A stretch of DNA of 64,000 nucleotides from Frankiales bacterium. Lineage in GTDB: Bacteria; Actinomycetota; Actinomycetes; S36-B12; CAIYMF01. Both the position numbers and the translations under genes were made by a program. Every line of letters begins with the position of its first letter. The stretch's first letter is position 1. Where the stretch lies: the NCBI GenBank assembly GCA_016125335.1, contig WGLY01000032.1, forward strand, positions 1 to 64,000, given 5' to 3'. Of this stretch, positions 1-9,129 are shown one piece after another. The notes under the pieces are model-generated. The model was not told where the DNA came from and searched no databases. It worked only from the letters and a program-made list of their open reading frames with translations.

Positions 1-1011
1 CTCGACAAGCTCATCGCCCGCCACGACCCCGACGCGACCGTCCGCGCGCACAAGGCCGCCGCGACGCGGGATGTGTACCGGCAGCCGATCGGCGACGGGA
101 TGGCGTTCCTGGGGGTCACCCATCAGGCGCCCGTGATCGACGCGGTGTTCGACGCGATCGAGGCGGCGGGAAAGGCGTTGTGTGCGCAGCGCGGCGGAGC
201 CGACGCCCTGCGGGCCGGCAATCAAGACGCAGCCTCAGGAGCCTGCCGCGCCGACGCGCTGGCGGCTCTGGTTCTCGGCGACCGCAGCGAGGACGGGTCG
301 TTGGTCTACGACGCGTCGCGGACGCAGACCGAGCTGCTCGTCGTGATGGACCTCGACACTCTCCGCGGGGAGCGCGACGGCCTCGCACTGCTGAACGGCA
401 CCCCGATCCCCGCGCCCATCGCCCGCGAGGTCGCCGGGGTCGCCGAGCTCTGGCGCCGGGTGGTCGTCGACCCGGTCGACGGGCATCTCCTCGACTACGG
501 CACCCGCCAGTACCTGCCGGCCGCGCTGCGTGAGCACGTGCTGCACCGCGACCCCATCTGCCGCCGTCCCGGCTGCACCCGGCGTGCGCAGGAGATGGAC
601 CACGCCCTGCCGTTCCCCCAGGGCGCGAGCGACACCACGAACTGCGGCGGGCTCTGCTCGCGCTGCCACCAGGTGAAGACCGCCGGCCACGCGACCATCG
701 AGGACAGTGCGCCGGACGGCTCGGGCACATGGGTCACGCGCTGGCGGCAGCGCATCCGGATCCCGGCCCAGCCGGTGCTCGAACCACCACCACGCCGCAC
801 GTCGACGCCGCCTGCCACCGCGGCGACCGACCCCCCGCGACCGCCGCAGGTACGCCGGGGCGTCGGCGGCACGGGCGACACCGCCGGCTCCGGGACCGAC
901 GTCGACGCGGGCTGCGGTCCCGACCGCACGACCGACCACGGATCCGGCCCAGGACCCGGTCACGGACCCGAGCAGGGACCCGGCGGTCCTGCGGACCGTC
1001 CTCCGTTCTGA
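1..1011 (+). CDS. DUF222/13E12-type HNH endonuclease, 3' part (5' end outside window)
   Basis: The reading frame is open from base 1, so the start lies upstream. The visible 336 codons hold the end of a DUF222-type helical region, then an HNH nuclease motif at about 541-690, with paired CxxC-like groups (CRRPGC, CSRCH) and the motif QEMDHALPF that supplies the HNH aspartate-histidine. The last 100 residues are a Pro/Gly/Asp-rich tail of low complexity. Proteins of this kind occur in many copies in actinobacterial genomes and are often linked to mobile DNA; their substrate is generally unknown. The family call is firm, the biological role is not. Confidence 0.85.
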   Translation, partial: LDKLIARHDPDATVRAHKAAATRDVYRQPIGDGMAFLGVTHQAPVIDAVFDAIEAAGKALCAQRGGADALRAGNQDAASGACRADALAALVLGDRSEDGSLVYDASRTQTELLVVMDLDTLRGERDGLALLNGTPIPAPIAREVAGVAELWRRVVVDPVDGHLLDYGTRQYLPAALREHVLHRDPICRRPGCTRRAQEMDHALPFPQGASDTTNCGGLCSRCHQVKTAGHATIEDSAPDGSGTWVTRWRQRIRIPAQPVLEPPPRRTSTPPATAATDPPRPPQVRRGVGGTGDTAGSGTDVDAGCGPDRTTDHGSGPGPGHGPEQGPGGPADRPPF

Positions 1012-1195
1012 CCGTCGCCCCCCGGTCTCGCACGTGCGGCGGCTCCCGTCCGCGCGCGGTCGCGCGCCCGAGCGCGCATCTCGCGGCGCCCGGCGCCTGC
1101 ACCACGGCTGCTCGACGGCCGCACGACGCCGGCTCGACGGCGGCGCGTCGGTCCCGCGCCCGAGGGCGGGACCGACGCGCGCGTCGAGCGGTGGG

Positions 1196-1915
1196 TCAGG
1201 AGGTCTGGGTCGCGCTCGGCGCCGGAGCCGGGGGCGCCCAGGCGTCGTGGGAGCTCTTCAGCCCGGTGAGGTCGACGACCGAGACGGCGGTCGAGCCGCC
1301 GGAGTCCTTGACCGCCGTGACCATCACCTCGTCGCCGGACTTCACCGACCCGATGCCGTCGCGCTGGGCGTTGACCGCGGTGTCGGCGGTGACGACGTAG
1401 GTGGCCTCGAAGCCGTCGGCGCTGGTGACCGTGAGGGAGGTCTGCGACACCGACTTCACCGTGCCGCGCTGCGACTCGATGGTCTGGTAGCCGCCACCCT
1501 GCTTCGGCACGACGAAGGAGCCGTGGATGGCCCCGCCCATGCCCATGCCCGGGCCGAAGCCACGTCCGAAGCCGCCGGGCCCGTCGTGGTCGCCACGGCC
1601 GAAGCCGCCGCGCGGACCGCCGGCGCGCGGCCCGTCCTGGCCCGGCCCGTACCCCGGGGCCAGCTGCGAGGCGCCGCCCGTGGGGCTCGGCGAGGGGGAC
1701 GACGTCGCGGCGTACGCCGTGCCGGCCACGGCCAGCCCGCCGATGGCGATCGCGGCGACGGCGACTCCCGCGCCCAGCCGTCGGCGCGGCGCGGTCGGGG
1801 TGGCGGCGGGCGCCGCCTCGAGCACCTCGGGCTCGTGGGTGAACGCCGGGGGCGACACCCAGTCGGGGCCGTCGCCGTAGGCGGGCGGGTTCCAGCCGGG
1901 GCGGTCCTGGTCCAT
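1196..1915 (-). CDS. Membrane-anchored protein with Gly-rich linker and DUF5666-like beta domain
   Basis: A 239-residue protein. A cytoplasmic N-terminus of about 45 residues (Trp/Pro-rich) precedes one membrane segment at about 48-70. A Ser/Pro/Gly/Phe-rich linker follows (about 72-135), then a small beta domain (about 140-225) with the pattern GTVKSVSQTSLTV typical of DUF5666-like OB folds. The start ATG has GAGAGG about 6 bases upstream. It stands alone, with about 150 bases to the phospholipase-like gene on the same strand. No catalytic residues are recognisable; a cell-surface or stress-related role is only a guess. Confidence 0.7.
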   Translation of the reverse strand: MDQDRPGWNPPAYGDGPDWVSPPAFTHEPEVLEAAPAATPTAPRRRLGAGVAVAAIAIGGLAVAGTAYAATSSPSPSPTGGASQLAPGYGPGQDGPRAGGPRGGFGRGDHDGPGGFGRGFGPGMGMGGAIHGSFVVPKQGGGYQTIESQRGTVKSVSQTSLTVTSADGFEATYVVTADTAVNAQRDGIGSVKSGDEVMVTAVKDSGGSTAVSVVDLTGLKSSHDAWAPPAPAPSATQTS

Positions 1916-2066
1916 GGCAGGTCCTCTCGTGCTGCGCCGGGGCGCGGGTGCGCCGGTCCACGGCCCCGGCCGGCCCGGGGCTCACCAGCGTCCAGGGTCG
2001 AGCGTGCGCCTATGAGGACGCTGTGAACAAGCCGCCGGGAGGCTGGCAGATGCCGCCCCGCGTCCC

Positions 2067-3716
2067 TCAGGGACGGCCGCGGAGCCGGTCGCGCCAGGCG
2101 CGTCCGTCGGGGTCCATCAGCAGGCGGTAGAGCGCGCGCGCCCACAGCGGGTGCCGCACCTCGGCGCGGTCGACGTGGGGCACGAGATGGCCCGGCGGAC
2201 GTGGACCGGACCTGCCGGTGCGGTGCCACGCCGCGAGAGAGTCGGCGCGCGACGCCAGGCAGTCGAGCCACTGCTCGGGGTCGACGAGCGACGCCGCGTC
2301 CTCGAGCCCGAGGTGCTCGCGTGCCAGGCGCAGCCGCAGGTCGCGGGCGAACCGTCGCGCGACGTCGCCGGTGCCGGCCGGGTCCGTGGGCGCACGGTCG
2401 TCGTGCTCGGCGTCCAGGACGGCGATCGACAGCTCGCTGTCGTGCGTCCACGACCGGCGGTTGAGGTTGTCCGAGCCGATCATGGCCCACACGTCGTCGA
2501 CCACCACCACCTTCGCGTGGACGTAGACGGGCGTGCCCTGCTCGTTCTCGACGTCGTAGACCCGCACACGGTCCCCGCCCGCAGCGCGCAGCACGCGCAC
2601 CGCCTCGGACCGCCCGTGCTCGGCGGCCTCGGCCAGCCGGCCCTCGCGGTCGCCGAACCGGGGGAGCACCACGACGAGCCGGAGCCCGGGGTGCGCACGC
2701 AGGGCCTCGGCGAACACCGCCGCGACGCTGCGCGACCAGAGGTACTGGTCCTCGACGTAGACGAACGAGCGCGCCTGCGCGAGGGCCTTGCGGTACGCCG
2801 CGGCGATGCTGCGCTCGCCGTGCGGCGCGAAGGGGTAGCGGCGCAGCCGGGCCGGGTAGGTGCGCAGCACCTGCACCGCGCAGCCGCCCCGAGGCGTGCC
2901 GTCCTCCGGCAGCGGCTCGGGCAGCGGCCGGTGCGTGAGCGCGCCGGCGTGGTAGGCCCGGTCGTAGAGCTGGCGCACCGGGCTGGGCACGTCGAGGGTG
3001 CTGCTGCCGTACCACCGCTCGCGGAACGTGTGCTCGAGGTCGTGGACGGCAGGCCCGCGCACCTCGGCCTGGAGGTCGTGCCACGGCGGGCGCGGCCCGT
3101 AGGCGCGGGGGAACTCCATCACCTGCGGGTCGCCGTCATGGTCGTGGGTGTCGCCGCGGCTGAGCCCGAGGTCGATGCCGCCGACGAACGCGACGTCGTG
3201 CGCCGGGTCGCCCGGGCGCCGTATGACGACGAGCTTCTGGTGGTGGCTGCCGGCGCGACGGGTGCGGCTGTCGAGCAGGACGTCGCCGTCGTGCTCGTCG
3301 ATGTGGCGGACGAACTCGGCGTTGGCCTCCTCGCTCTGCTCGAACACGCGGGGCTGGGAGCGCCAGAGCAGCCCGAACACGAGGACACCGCGCTCGCTCG
3401 CGTCGGCGAGCACGCGGCCGATCTCGGTGCCGGGCCCGTCGAGGCGCTCCTGGAGGTCGCCGCGGAAGTCGGCGAGGTAGACGTGGTCGCCGGACCGGGT
3501 GGCCCGCAGCTCCTCGAGCAGGCGGGGGAAGTACTCGCCGCCGTCGACGAGCGGACGCACGGCGTTGCCGGTGCTGAGGTTGCGCAGCCCGGTAGCCGGG
3601 TTGCCGCGCTCGTGCCGCTCGAGGAACCAGCGGGCGATCGCCGGATCGGCGTCCGTGCCGGGTTCCGCGGCGTCCTGTTCGAGGGGCTCGTCGTCGGGAG
3701 CGGCGCTCTGCAGCAT
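2067..3716 (-). CDS. Phospholipase D-like protein with two HKD motifs
   Basis: A 549-residue protein of the phospholipase D/cardiolipin synthase superfamily. Two catalytic HxKxxxxD signatures are visible: HHQKLVVI at about residue 157, followed by the VGGIDLG stretch, and HAKVVVVDD at about 400, followed by IGSDNLNRRSW. Both halves therefore look catalytically intact, and the enzyme should use a phosphohistidine intermediate to cleave or transfer phosphodiesters; lipid is the usual substrate. There is no signal peptide or membrane segment, so it is probably cytosolic or peripheral. A TTG at 3749 would add 11 residues; the ATG at 3716 is preferred, but neither has a strong ribosome site. Confidence 0.85.
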   Translation of the reverse strand: MLQSAAPDDEPLEQDAAEPGTDADPAIARWFLERHERGNPATGLRNLSTGNAVRPLVDGGEYFPRLLEELRATRSGDHVYLADFRGDLQERLDGPGTEIGRVLADASERGVLVFGLLWRSQPRVFEQSEEANAEFVRHIDEHDGDVLLDSRTRRAGSHHQKLVVIRRPGDPAHDVAFVGGIDLGLSRGDTHDHDGDPQVMEFPRAYGPRPPWHDLQAEVRGPAVHDLEHTFRERWYGSSTLDVPSPVRQLYDRAYHAGALTHRPLPEPLPEDGTPRGGCAVQVLRTYPARLRRYPFAPHGERSIAAAYRKALAQARSFVYVEDQYLWSRSVAAVFAEALRAHPGLRLVVVLPRFGDREGRLAEAAEHGRSEAVRVLRAAGGDRVRVYDVENEQGTPVYVHAKVVVVDDVWAMIGSDNLNRRSWTHDSELSIAVLDAEHDDRAPTDPAGTGDVARRFARDLRLRLAREHLGLEDAASLVDPEQWLDCLASRADSLAAWHRTGRSGPRPPGHLVPHVDRAEVRHPLWARALYRLLMDPDGRAWRDRLRGRP

Positions 3717-3877
3717 GCGCGCACGGTGGCCAGCGGGGAGCAGGTCCAAACCTGGTGTTGGTCAGGGTTCGTCCAGGATCCGTCGAGATCCGGCACGGCG
3801 CGCATCCGGGCGCACGATCGCCGCCCGCGACGAAGGGGGGACGTCGCGGGCGGCGAGCGGTGCGGCGCAGGCCGTGG

Positions 3878-4264
3878 TCAGCCGGCGTCGTCCAGGCAGC
3901 TCTGGTCACGCAGCCGGAGCTGGTCCGCCCCGGTCCCGTCACGAGCCTGGAGACGGTCCTGGTCCTGCGTCAGGTCGCAGGTGCCGCACGTCGACGTGGC
4001 GGCGGCCGTGCCGGAGGTCACCGGCGTGCCCGCCTGGGTGCGCACGTGCATCCCTGCCTGCGTCCGCTCCTGCACCTGGGCGAGGTCGCCCAGCCGCGTG
4101 CGGGTCTGCTCCTGCGTCTGGGTGCGGACCTGCACGGTGCTGGAGACCTGCTGGCCCGACGGACCCTGCGGGCCCGTGGCCGCGCCGGCGACGACGGTTC
4201 CGCCCGCGATCACCAGGGCGGCGGCGACTGCGGCGGCGGCTCCGAACTTCATCGTGGTCCTCAT
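3878..4264 (-). CDS. Small secreted Gln/Thr-rich protein
   Basis: A 128-residue protein starting at an ATG preceded by a strong AGGAGGTGGGAACG ribosome site. Residues 1-30 form a clear signal peptide (MRTTMKFG, then an Ala/Val-rich core) with a likely cleavage near AGAA. The mature part is rich in Gln, Thr and Arg and has a CGTC pair (CxxC) near the middle and one more Cys close to the end (QSCLDDAG). No known domain is recognised. It is probably an exported protein of unknown function. Confidence 0.6.
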   Translation of the reverse strand: MRTTMKFGAAAAVAAALVIAGGTVVAGAATGPQGPSGQQVSSTVQVRTQTQEQTRTRLGDLAQVQERTQAGMHVRTQAGTPVTSGTAAATSTCGTCDLTQDQDRLQARDGTGADQLRLRDQSCLDDAG

Positions 4265-4570
4265 CGTTCCCACCTCCTGTGGCACCTCCAGGGAACCGCG
4301 GGACCGTGGAGGCCCCGGGGAGTCCGTGTGTGCGCCGCGTGGAGATGGACGTGACGGGAGGAGGTGGACCCCGGTCGACGCGGTCGAGGAAGGGGAGTCT
4401 CACCGGACCACGTCGCGGGTGTGCGGGAGGCGCGGGCCGGCGGGTCAGGGAAGCCTTCGCGCATCGTTGCAGAACCGCCTCGTGGCTCTCCTCGGCGCGT
4501 GACGAACGCCTTGCGGGACTAGCGTTTTCGGCGTCTCGAGGAACCTCGTGACGACAAGGGGGGTTTCACC
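4265..4570. other. Intergenic region between divergent secreted-protein genes
   Basis: This 306-base region separates the starts of two divergent genes. It contains the two ribosome sites (AGGAGGTGGG on the minus strand at its left edge, AAGGGGGG on the plus strand at its right edge). Both promoters should lie here, but no convincing -35/-10 pair was found. Confidence 0.5.
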
Positions 4571-7500
4571 ATGAGTGACTCCTGCAGGCCCGACACGCAC
4601 ATGTGGGGCCGTACACCGATCCTCCTGGCCCTGGGTCTCGCCGTCGCGCTCCCGCTCGGCGTCGTCCCCTCGGCCGTGACGACGGCAGCAGAGGCGGGCG
4701 CGTCGTCCCAGCTGTCCTGGTCGACGGTGGCCAACGTCGCCGACCTCGCGCCGGGCACGACCAAGAACTTCAACAGCTTCAACCAGCCGTCGGTCAACGC
4801 CGACGGCACGGTGGTGTTCCGCGCACGCACCAAGGGCGAGTCGCAGCCCGTGCGCGGTGTCTACACCCGCGACACCGACGACGCGGGCTCCGCGATCGTC
4901 CCCGTGGCCGAGGTCGGCGGCGCGGTCCCCGCGCCGAACAACTCCGACGGCACGTTCAACGAGTTCCCGGCCTTCCCGCGCATCGACGCCACCGGCTCCA
5001 TGGTGGCCACCCGCGGGCAGTCCACGCCGGTGCTCACCTACACGCTCCCGGACGGCACGGACACCAAGGTCGGGACGAGCGGGGTCTACGCCACGGTCGG
5101 CGGCACGCTGACCTCCGGCGCGACGCTCCTGGGCAACATCCCGGAGTACGCGCAGTACGCGGTGCCGGACTCGCCGGTCGAGGGCACGCGCTTCGACCAG
5201 TTCCCCGGCGCTCCCGCGGTGGACGGGTCCACGATCGTGTTCAAGGGCAACTACACGGTCGGCACGTCGGGGCTCACCGGCGTCTACTTCCGCGACCTGG
5301 GCTCGCCGGACCAGCCGGTGTCGCTCATCGCGGGGGCCACGACCCGGATCCCCAACCAGCCTGCTGCCGACTCGGTGCTGTTCGGCTCGACGGCTCCGCC
5401 GAGCGCGGCCGCCGGCAAGGCGGTCTTCTCCGGGTGGGACAACGAGGCCGCACCGACCATGGGCGGCATCTACCTCGCCCCCATCACCGCGTCCCCGGCG
5501 CTGACGACCGTCGTCGGCATCGGCGACCCCGTCCCCGGCCAGGGGCCGGACGCGCGGTTCACCAACGTCGGCGAGGGGCTCTCGTTCGACGGCCGCTACG
5601 TCGGCTTCTGGGCCTCGTGGGGCGAGCAGATGCGGTCGATCGTCCTGACCTGCCCGACGGACGGCAACAAGGACATCGTCGAGTTCTGCCTCCAGCAGCA
5701 CCCGAACGGGTTCACCACCAGCGTCCCGGTGCACCAGGGCGTCTTCGTCGCCGACACGAGCACGACGCCGGCGACCATCCACCCGGTGGCGACCAGCGGC
5801 CCCCGTTTCGACGGGTTCCAGTACTGGGTCTTCTCCGGTCGTCCTCCGGGCACCGGTGGCGGCGACGAGGTCACCCTCGAGCCGGCCCGCTGGCGCTCCT
5901 CGGCGTTCGTCGCGCTCTCCAGCGACGGCCTGCCGTCGGGCGAGTACCAGGTCGCCTTCAAGGCCTCGCCGGTCGCCGGCGGCTCCGGGATCTACCTGGC
6001 CCAGGGCCCCAGCGACCAGGAGCGCGTGGTGACCGCGGTCGACACCGCGGCCCCGGGCACCGTGCTCGACCCCATGGCGCCCGCGGCGTCGTGGGTCACC
6101 ACCGTCGGCGTGGAGCGCGACGCGTTCCGCGGCCGGTGGCTGGCCATCAACGCCTCGATGCTCGACCCCGCGACGACCGAGGCCTGGGGCGGGATCTACC
6201 TCGCCCGGGTGCCCGCCATGCTCGCCCTCGAGCAGCAGGTCGTCACCATCACCTCCTCGCCGCCGGCGGAGCCGATGGCCGGAGGCACGTACACCATCAC
6301 GGCACTGGCGGACTCCGGCCTGCCCGTGACGTTCTCGATCGACGCCGCCACGACGAACCACGCGTGCTCCATCACGGGGTCCACGGTGCGGCTCGAGCAC
6401 GCCGGCACGTGCGTCGTCGACGCGGACCAGCCCGGTGACGCCGCCTACGCCGCGGCCACGCGGGTGAAGCAGTCCTTCACCGTGAGGACGGCGCCCACCA
6501 CGGTCCTGGTGAGCACCGCGCCCACGACCTACGGCCAGGACACGACGGCGACCGCGACGGTCACCGCGCCCATCGGCTCGCCGACCGGCGAGGTGCAGTT
6601 CGCGGTGGACGACGTGGCGCTCGGCGACCCGGTCGCCGTGCACTCCGGCTCGGCCACCAGCCCGGCGATCGTCGGCTCCGGCGGCCTGCCGCTGGCAGCC
6701 GGGACGTACGAGCTCGCGGCCACGTTCACGCCGGCCGACCCGACGGTCTTCGCCGGCGGGACCGGTTCGGCCGCCCTCGTGGTCGCACCTGCCGCCACGA
6801 CGATCAGCCTGGCCGTGACCAGCAGCACCGTCGTCGCGACGGTGACCCGCAAGGTCCCCGGTGCCGGCGCGGTCAGCGGCGTCGTCGAGTTCAGCGTCGG
6901 CGGGGTCGCGGTGGGGCAGGCGCCGCTGGTCGACGGCGTGGCGACGCTGAACCACGTCGTCCCGTCGGGCTCGTCGCAGACCGTGGCGGCCGTGTACGCC
7001 GGCGACGGCAACTTCTCCGCGTCGTCGACGTCGATGGCCCGCCACGACCCGACGATCCGGGCGAAGCTGACCAGCACCTACCCGAGGACCGCCGCGGGCT
7101 GGTACCGGTCGCCCGTGACGGTGACGTTCACGTGCACCACGCACGGTGCGCCGCTCACGGCGCCCTGCCCTGCTCCGGTGCGCCTCGCGCGCAGCGGCGG
7201 CGGGCAGACGGTGACCCGCACGATCGCGGCCACCGACGGCGGGATGGCCACCGTGGTCGTCTCTCCGGTCAACATCGACCTTCGTCGGCCGAGCGTCCGC
7301 GTGGCGGGCGTGCGTGACGGCGGGGTCTACCGCGGTCAGGCGCCGGCTGTGCGCTGCGTCGCCACCGACTCGCTGTCGGGGGTCGCCCGGTGCACGATCA
7401 CGCGTCGCACCAGCGGTGACCGCACGACCTACAAGGCCACCGCCGTCGACCGTGCCGGCAACGTGGCCACGGTGACGGGCTCCTACACGGTGCTGAAGTT

Positions 7501-7777
7501 CTACGTGCAGGGCGTCCGTTACAGCCGCGGCGTGTTCCAGCTCCGTGCCGGGACGCGCTACCTGGTCGTCGCGTACGCGACGTCGCGGCCGACGTACTAC
7601 TACGCGACCGTGCACCCGCGGGTGCCGACCGTGCGGGACCACACGCTGTACGCCGCGGGGTACCACCGCTGGGTCATCGGCATCACGCCGTCGTACGGGA
7701 TGCGGAGCTGGCCGGTCTGGCACCTCGGGGTCAGGACCGGGAGCACCATGCACCTGATCCACGTGCACGTGGGCTGA
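4571..7777 (+). CDS. Large secreted protein with repeat-rich N-half and bacterial Ig-like domains
   Basis: A 1068-residue exported protein. The ATG is preceded by AAGGGGGGTTTCACC. A signal peptide spans about 1-40 (hydrophobic core LLALGLAVALPLGVV). Residues 45-550 contain repeated blocks of the kind GVY...D / F..FP, resembling a beta-propeller-like extracellular module. About 560-830 holds two to three Ig-like beta-sandwich repeats (starts like TTVLVSTAPTTYGQ and TTISLAVTSS). The remaining 230 residues form a Tyr/Arg-rich C-terminal domain with paired cysteines. There is no LPXTG anchor. This is the last gene before the tRNA repeat and is taken as chromosomal flank. Function is unknown; adhesion or polymer binding would fit. 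Confidence 0.75.
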   Translation: MSDSCRPDTHMWGRTPILLALGLAVALPLGVVPSAVTTAAEAGASSQLSWSTVANVADLAPGTTKNFNSFNQPSVNADGTVVFRARTKGESQPVRGVYTRDTDDAGSAIVPVAEVGGAVPAPNNSDGTFNEFPAFPRIDATGSMVATRGQSTPVLTYTLPDGTDTKVGTSGVYATVGGTLTSGATLLGNIPEYAQYAVPDSPVEGTRFDQFPGAPAVDGSTIVFKGNYTVGTSGLTGVYFRDLGSPDQPVSLIAGATTRIPNQPAADSVLFGSTAPPSAAAGKAVFSGWDNEAAPTMGGIYLAPITASPALTTVVGIGDPVPGQGPDARFTNVGEGLSFDGRYVGFWASWGEQMRSIVLTCPTDGNKDIVEFCLQQHPNGFTTSVPVHQGVFVADTSTTPATIHPVATSGPRFDGFQYWVFSGRPPGTGGGDEVTLEPARWRSSAFVALSSDGLPSGEYQVAFKASPVAGGSGIYLAQGPSDQERVVTAVDTAAPGTVLDPMAPAASWVTTVGVERDAFRGRWLAINASMLDPATTEAWGGIYLARVPAMLALEQQVVTITSSPPAEPMAGGTYTITALADSGLPVTFSIDAATTNHACSITGSTVRLEHAGTCVVDADQPGDAAYAAATRVKQSFTVRTAPTTVLVSTAPTTYGQDTTATATVTAPIGSPTGEVQFAVDDVALGDPVAVHSGSATSPAIVGSGGLPLAAGTYELAATFTPADPTVFAGGTGSAALVVAPAATTISLAVTSSTVVATVTRKVPGAGAVSGVVEFSVGGVAVGQAPLVDGVATLNHVVPSGSSQTVAAVYAGDGNFSASSTSMARHDPTIRAKLTSTYPRTAAGWYRSPVTVTFTCTTHGAPLTAPCPAPVRLARSGGGQTVTRTIAATDGGMATVVVSPVNIDLRRPSVRVAGVRDGGVYRGQAPAVRCVATDSLSGVARCTITRRTSGDRTTYKATAVDRAGNVATVTGSYTVLKFYVQGVRYSRGVFQLRAGTRYLVVAYATSRPTYYYATVHPRVPTVRDHTLYAAGYHRWVIGITPSYGMRSWPVWHLGVRTGSTMHLIHVHVG

Positions 7778-7806
7778 GCCCACGCACGCGCGACCTGCGC
7801 GCACGA

Positions 7807-7837
7807 CGAAGGCCCCGGCCGATGGCCGGGGCCTTCG
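7807..7837. terminator. Hairpin terminator next to first tRNA repeat
   Basis: A perfect 14-bp stem (CGAAGGCCCCGGCC / GGCCGGGGCCTTCG) with loop GAT lies between the secreted-protein gene and the tRNA-derived repeat. It could end transcription of the upstream gene and, on the minus strand, of tRNA-Lys. There is no clear U-tract. Similar hairpins sit at the same place beside the other two repeats. Confidence 0.7.
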
Positions 7838-7842
7838 CACGC

Positions 7843-7885
7843 GTACGCCGCGTAGGACTTGAACCTACAACCCGCGGATTAAGAG
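7843..7885 (-). repeat. Attachment repeat DR1 (tRNA-Lys(CTT) 3' fragment)
   Basis: Read on the minus strand this 43-bp stretch begins with the anticodon loop CTCTTAA, continues through the 3' anticodon stem, variable loop, T-arm (GTAGG-TTCAAGT-CCTAC) and acceptor 3' strand GCGGCGT plus discriminator A. The 5' half of the tRNA is absent on the right. The same 43 bases recur at 37881 and 57172. It is most simply the displaced original tRNA end at the left boundary of the array. Confidence 0.8.
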
Positions 7886-8014
7886 ACGGGTCTGCGCCGT
7901 TCTCGGCGCTGCCGCCCAATTTCGATCCGTGCTGAAAGGTGTTGGGGGAGAAGCGATTTCGCGGTTCGTGGTGTTGCTTCGCGATGCTTCAAATTCCATG
8001 ATCATTGCGCGTCC

Positions 8015-8033
8015 GAACACAGAATGAACACAG
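8015..8033 (+). other. Candidate integrase arm site, element A left arm
   Basis: GAACACAGAATGAACACAG, 129 bases right of DR1. A near copy (GAACCCAGAATGAACCCAG) lies 130 bases left of DR2 inside the integrase gene, and an identical one lies 129 bases right of DR3. The mirrored spacing suggests P and P' arm-type binding sites of the A-type integrase; this is inferred from position only. Confidence 0.5.
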
Positions 8034-8143
8034 CCTTCCTGGCCGTGATTACGCACGGTGACGAGGCCTTGGCTTCGTCGAGCAGGTCGTCTCGCGAACC
8101 TAGCGATGCGGTTAGCCGCCCGACTCGGACCCAGATCTGGCCG

Positions 8144-8290
8144 CATGTCACCCAGCCGTCGGTCTCCGAGCTGGAGCGCGGTGTGCTCGACCGGGCTGGC
8201 CTTGCCACGATCAAGGCCTACGTCGAGGCACTCGGCGGCTCGGTCGAGGTCGTCGCCGAGTTCGGTGGTCACCGGGTCGTCATCGGCTGA
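8144..8290 (+). pseudogene. Truncated XRE-family regulator (3' remnant)
   Basis: The 48 codons starting at HVTQPSVSELERG are almost identical to the end of the intact XRE gene in element C (57581-57931), including the recognition helix and the C-terminal stretch ending HRVVIG. The 5' part is missing: the homologous upstream sequence jumps from ...CTGGCCG to CATGTC at 8143/8144, whereas element C has 312 further bases at the corresponding place (57473-57784) that carry the promoter-operator and the gene start. An open frame continues upstream but encodes unrelated residues. Confidence 0.8.
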
Positions 8291-8421
8291 CACGCAACTG
8301 ACTGACCGTCGGCGATCTCGCGTCCCAGAGCGGTCAGGGTGGATTCTCGAGAGTGTCGTTTCGTCGTGGCGTGACGGGTCCGCAACGAGTTGGCGTCGGA
8401 CGTCGCACCTACGATGCATAC

Positions 8422-9129
8422 ATGGCCCGATGCACAGCACCTTCGCAAGGTCACCGCACTGCGAGCGGGCGGGCGAATTGCCCTGCGTGCGGAGGCAGGG
8501 GGTACTACCGGTCTCCCTACTCGTCATACTCGCCTCGGCCGTCATATGGCAGCAGTGGTGGAGGCTCGAGTTCCAGCGGCTCGTCTGGCGGCAGCGGTGG
8601 AGGCTCGCGGCGGACCAGGACCGGCAGAACGGTCTCGTACACCCCGAGCGAATGGCGCACCGTCGAGCCATTCACCCGCAAGGCCAGCGAGCAAGCGGCG
8701 GAGCACCCCGAACGCCGAGACCTCTTCCTGTGTCACGCCTGGGACGACCGAGAAGGTAGCGCGAAGGAGCTCTACGACCAGCTGAAGTCAAACGGCGCCT
8801 CCGTGTGGTTCAGCGAAGAAGACCTCCCCCTTGGTTCGCTCATGATTCGAGAAATCGACAAGGGGCTCCGGAACTCCCGCGTTGGGATCGTGCTGGTAAC
8901 GCCTGCGCTGATCAGGAGCATCGAATCCGAAGGCGTGGCCGAGAAGGAACTGGCCGTCTTGCTCTCAAGTCGTCGCGTCATCCCTGTGCTGCACGGAGTG
9001 ACCTTCGATGAACTCAACGACGTCAGCCCGATGCTGGCCTCGCACGCTGGGCTGAGCACCCAGGAATCGACGCTGGACAACGTCGCGGCGAAGATCGCTG
9101 CCGCTGCCGCGGCACTTCCTGCTGCCTAG
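8422..9129 (+). CDS. TIR-domain protein with N-terminal CPAC motif and Ser/Gly linker
   Basis: A 235-residue protein. The start ATG at 8422 gives the N-terminus MARCTAPSQGHRTASG, which resembles other actinobacterial TIR proteins; a GTG at 8353 would add 23 residues. Residues 20-23 carry a CPAC motif, about 30-72 is a Tyr/Ser/Gly-rich linker, and about 98-225 is a TIR domain (RRDLFLCHAWDD, then VWFSEEDLPLG with the candidate catalytic Glu at 132/133, then VGIVLVTPALI). Bacterial TIR domains are commonly NAD-degrading effectors of phage defence; that is family knowledge, and no sensor gene is evident beside it. Comparison with element C shows the gene occupies an A-only insertion between the xre end and the phased repeats. 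Confidence 0.85.
   Translation: MARCTAPSQGHRTASGRANCPACGGRGYYRSPYSSYSPRPSYGSSGGGSSSSGSSGGSGGGSRRTRTGRTVSYTPSEWRTVEPFTRKASEQAAEHPERRDLFLCHAWDDREGSAKELYDQLKSNGASVWFSEEDLPLGSLMIREIDKGLRNSRVGIVLVTPALIRSIESEGVAEKELAVLLSSRRVIPVLHGVTFDELNDVSPMLASHAGLSTQESTLDNVAAKIAAAAAALPAA

Noticed and set aside
2151-4502. 783-codon open frame antisense to the phospholipase D-like gene
   Set aside because: Shadow frame of a gene with two intact HKD motifs.
4445-7840. Long open frame antisense to the large secreted protein
   Set aside because: Composition is Arg/Gly/His-rich without motifs, and the opposite frame has signal peptide, ribosome site and Ig-like repeats. It is a GC-driven shadow frame.
7843-7930. Complete tRNA-Lys gene on the minus strand
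   Set aside because: Only the part from the anticodon loop to the discriminator fits. The bases on the right (ACGGGTCTGCGCC...) cannot form the D-arm or the 5' acceptor strand; the same holds at 37881 and 57172.
8024-8143. N-terminus of the xre remnant as a real alternative protein
   Set aside because: The 40 codons come from non-coding left-end DNA (it contains the arm site) joined to xre by deletion.
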